Shown here piece by piece: positions 5,024 to 5,182 of a stretch of 5,182 nucleotides of DNA; the stretch's first letter is position 1; each line of letters opens with the position of its first letter. This DNA is from an uncultured Candidatus Saccharibacteria bacterium (GTDB lineage Bacteria; Patescibacteriota; Saccharimonadia; Saccharimonadales; Saccharimonadaceae): positions 1-5,182 of the forward strand of contig CALEGA010000060.1 of NCBI GenBank assembly GCA_937876715.1, in the 5' to 3' direction. A program made the translations under genes and the position numbers. The notes under the pieces are model-generated. The model did not search any database and was not told the origin of the DNA. It worked only from the letters and a program-made list of their open reading frames with translations.

Positions 5024-5182
5024 TTACGCTCCCGGTTTAATCTTTAAATAATCAATTAGATATTTAGAAATCTCCGTAAACGTCGGCAACGCTTCCCCTT
5101 GCCCGCTCGCCTGTGTTCCATCTTTCCACAATCTCAGCATCACGAGATACTCCGGCATCTCTCCGGCAGCTCCGCCAAATCC
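5024..5182 (-). CDS. ftsI: Class B penicillin-binding protein, FtsI-like, C-terminal fragment
   Basis: Only the last 52 codons and the TAA stop (5026-5024) are in the window; the gene continues beyond the right edge. The fragment begins GFGGAAGEMPEYLVMLRLW and ends PTFTEISKYLIDYLKIKPGA. This matches the end of class B PBP transpeptidase domains: the strand after the KTG motif (usually F-x-G-x-A-P...P-x-Y-v-v), a short linker, then P-x-F-x-E-I-x-x-Y-L-l-x-Y-l. The catalytic SxxK, SxN and KTG motifs would be upstream and cannot be seen. These enzymes form D,D-cross-links in septal peptidoglycan as the partner of FtsW. Position directly before mraY favours FtsI over the elongation PBP2, though the fragment alone cannot separate them. 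Confidence 0.8.
   Translation of the reverse strand, partial: GFGGAAGEMPEYLVMLRLWKDGTQASGQGEALPTFTEISKYLIDYLKIKPGA

Noticed and set aside
418..5182. Recoded UGA (Gly, as in Gracilibacteria and Absconditabacteria)
   Set aside because: All genes read through with UGA as an ordinary non-sense codon and all have normal family lengths and motifs, so recoding is not needed, although none of the six stops is UGA.

Overview
The window is a compact, entirely minus-strand stretch of a division and cell-wall (dcw) cluster, read from right to left. It starts with the last 52 codons of a class B penicillin-binding protein (ftsI-like), then mraY, ftsW, murG, a short FtsQ/DivIB-like protein and a 108-residue two-helix membrane protein that I cannot name. 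The last gene is closed by a clear intrinsic terminator at about 366-404. The remaining ~365 bases at the left edge hold no gene I can support. They do contain a rod-like nested inverted repeat (2-170), a smaller hairpin and a G-quadruplex-type tract.

The organism looks like a member of the Patescibacteria (CPR), most likely Saccharibacteria (TM7). This is inference from the tightly reduced dcw order (no murE, murF, murD, murC or murB between ftsI and ftsQ), the MurG subtype (HESD instead of HEQN, and an enlarged hydrophobic N-domain segment), the very short FtsQ and apparently leaderless starts. UGA is not used as a stop in any of the six genes, and no gene needs UGA to be a sense codon.

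The genes form one pathway. MraY loads phospho-MurNAc-pentapeptide onto undecaprenyl phosphate (lipid I). MurG adds GlcNAc (lipid II). FtsW polymerises glycan strands, the FtsI-type PBP cross-links them, and the FtsQ-like protein would scaffold or regulate the FtsW/FtsI pair at the septum. Overlaps (ftsW/murG 29 nt, murG/ftsQ 14 nt) tie ftsW-murG-ftsQ into one translational unit.

Transcription appears to be subdivided. A 119-bp element with 16-bp perfect inverted-repeat ends sits between mraY and ftsW and supplies the last codons and stop of mraY. It is followed by an extended -10 promoter whose predicted start lies 3-5 nt before the ftsW ATG, which has no Shine-Dalgarno sequence. A second extended -10 promoter lies between the ftsQ-like gene and the terminal membrane-protein gene. 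The most interesting non-coding signals are the mraY-ftsW palindromic element and the left-edge rod-like structure, which might be an unidentified small RNA.
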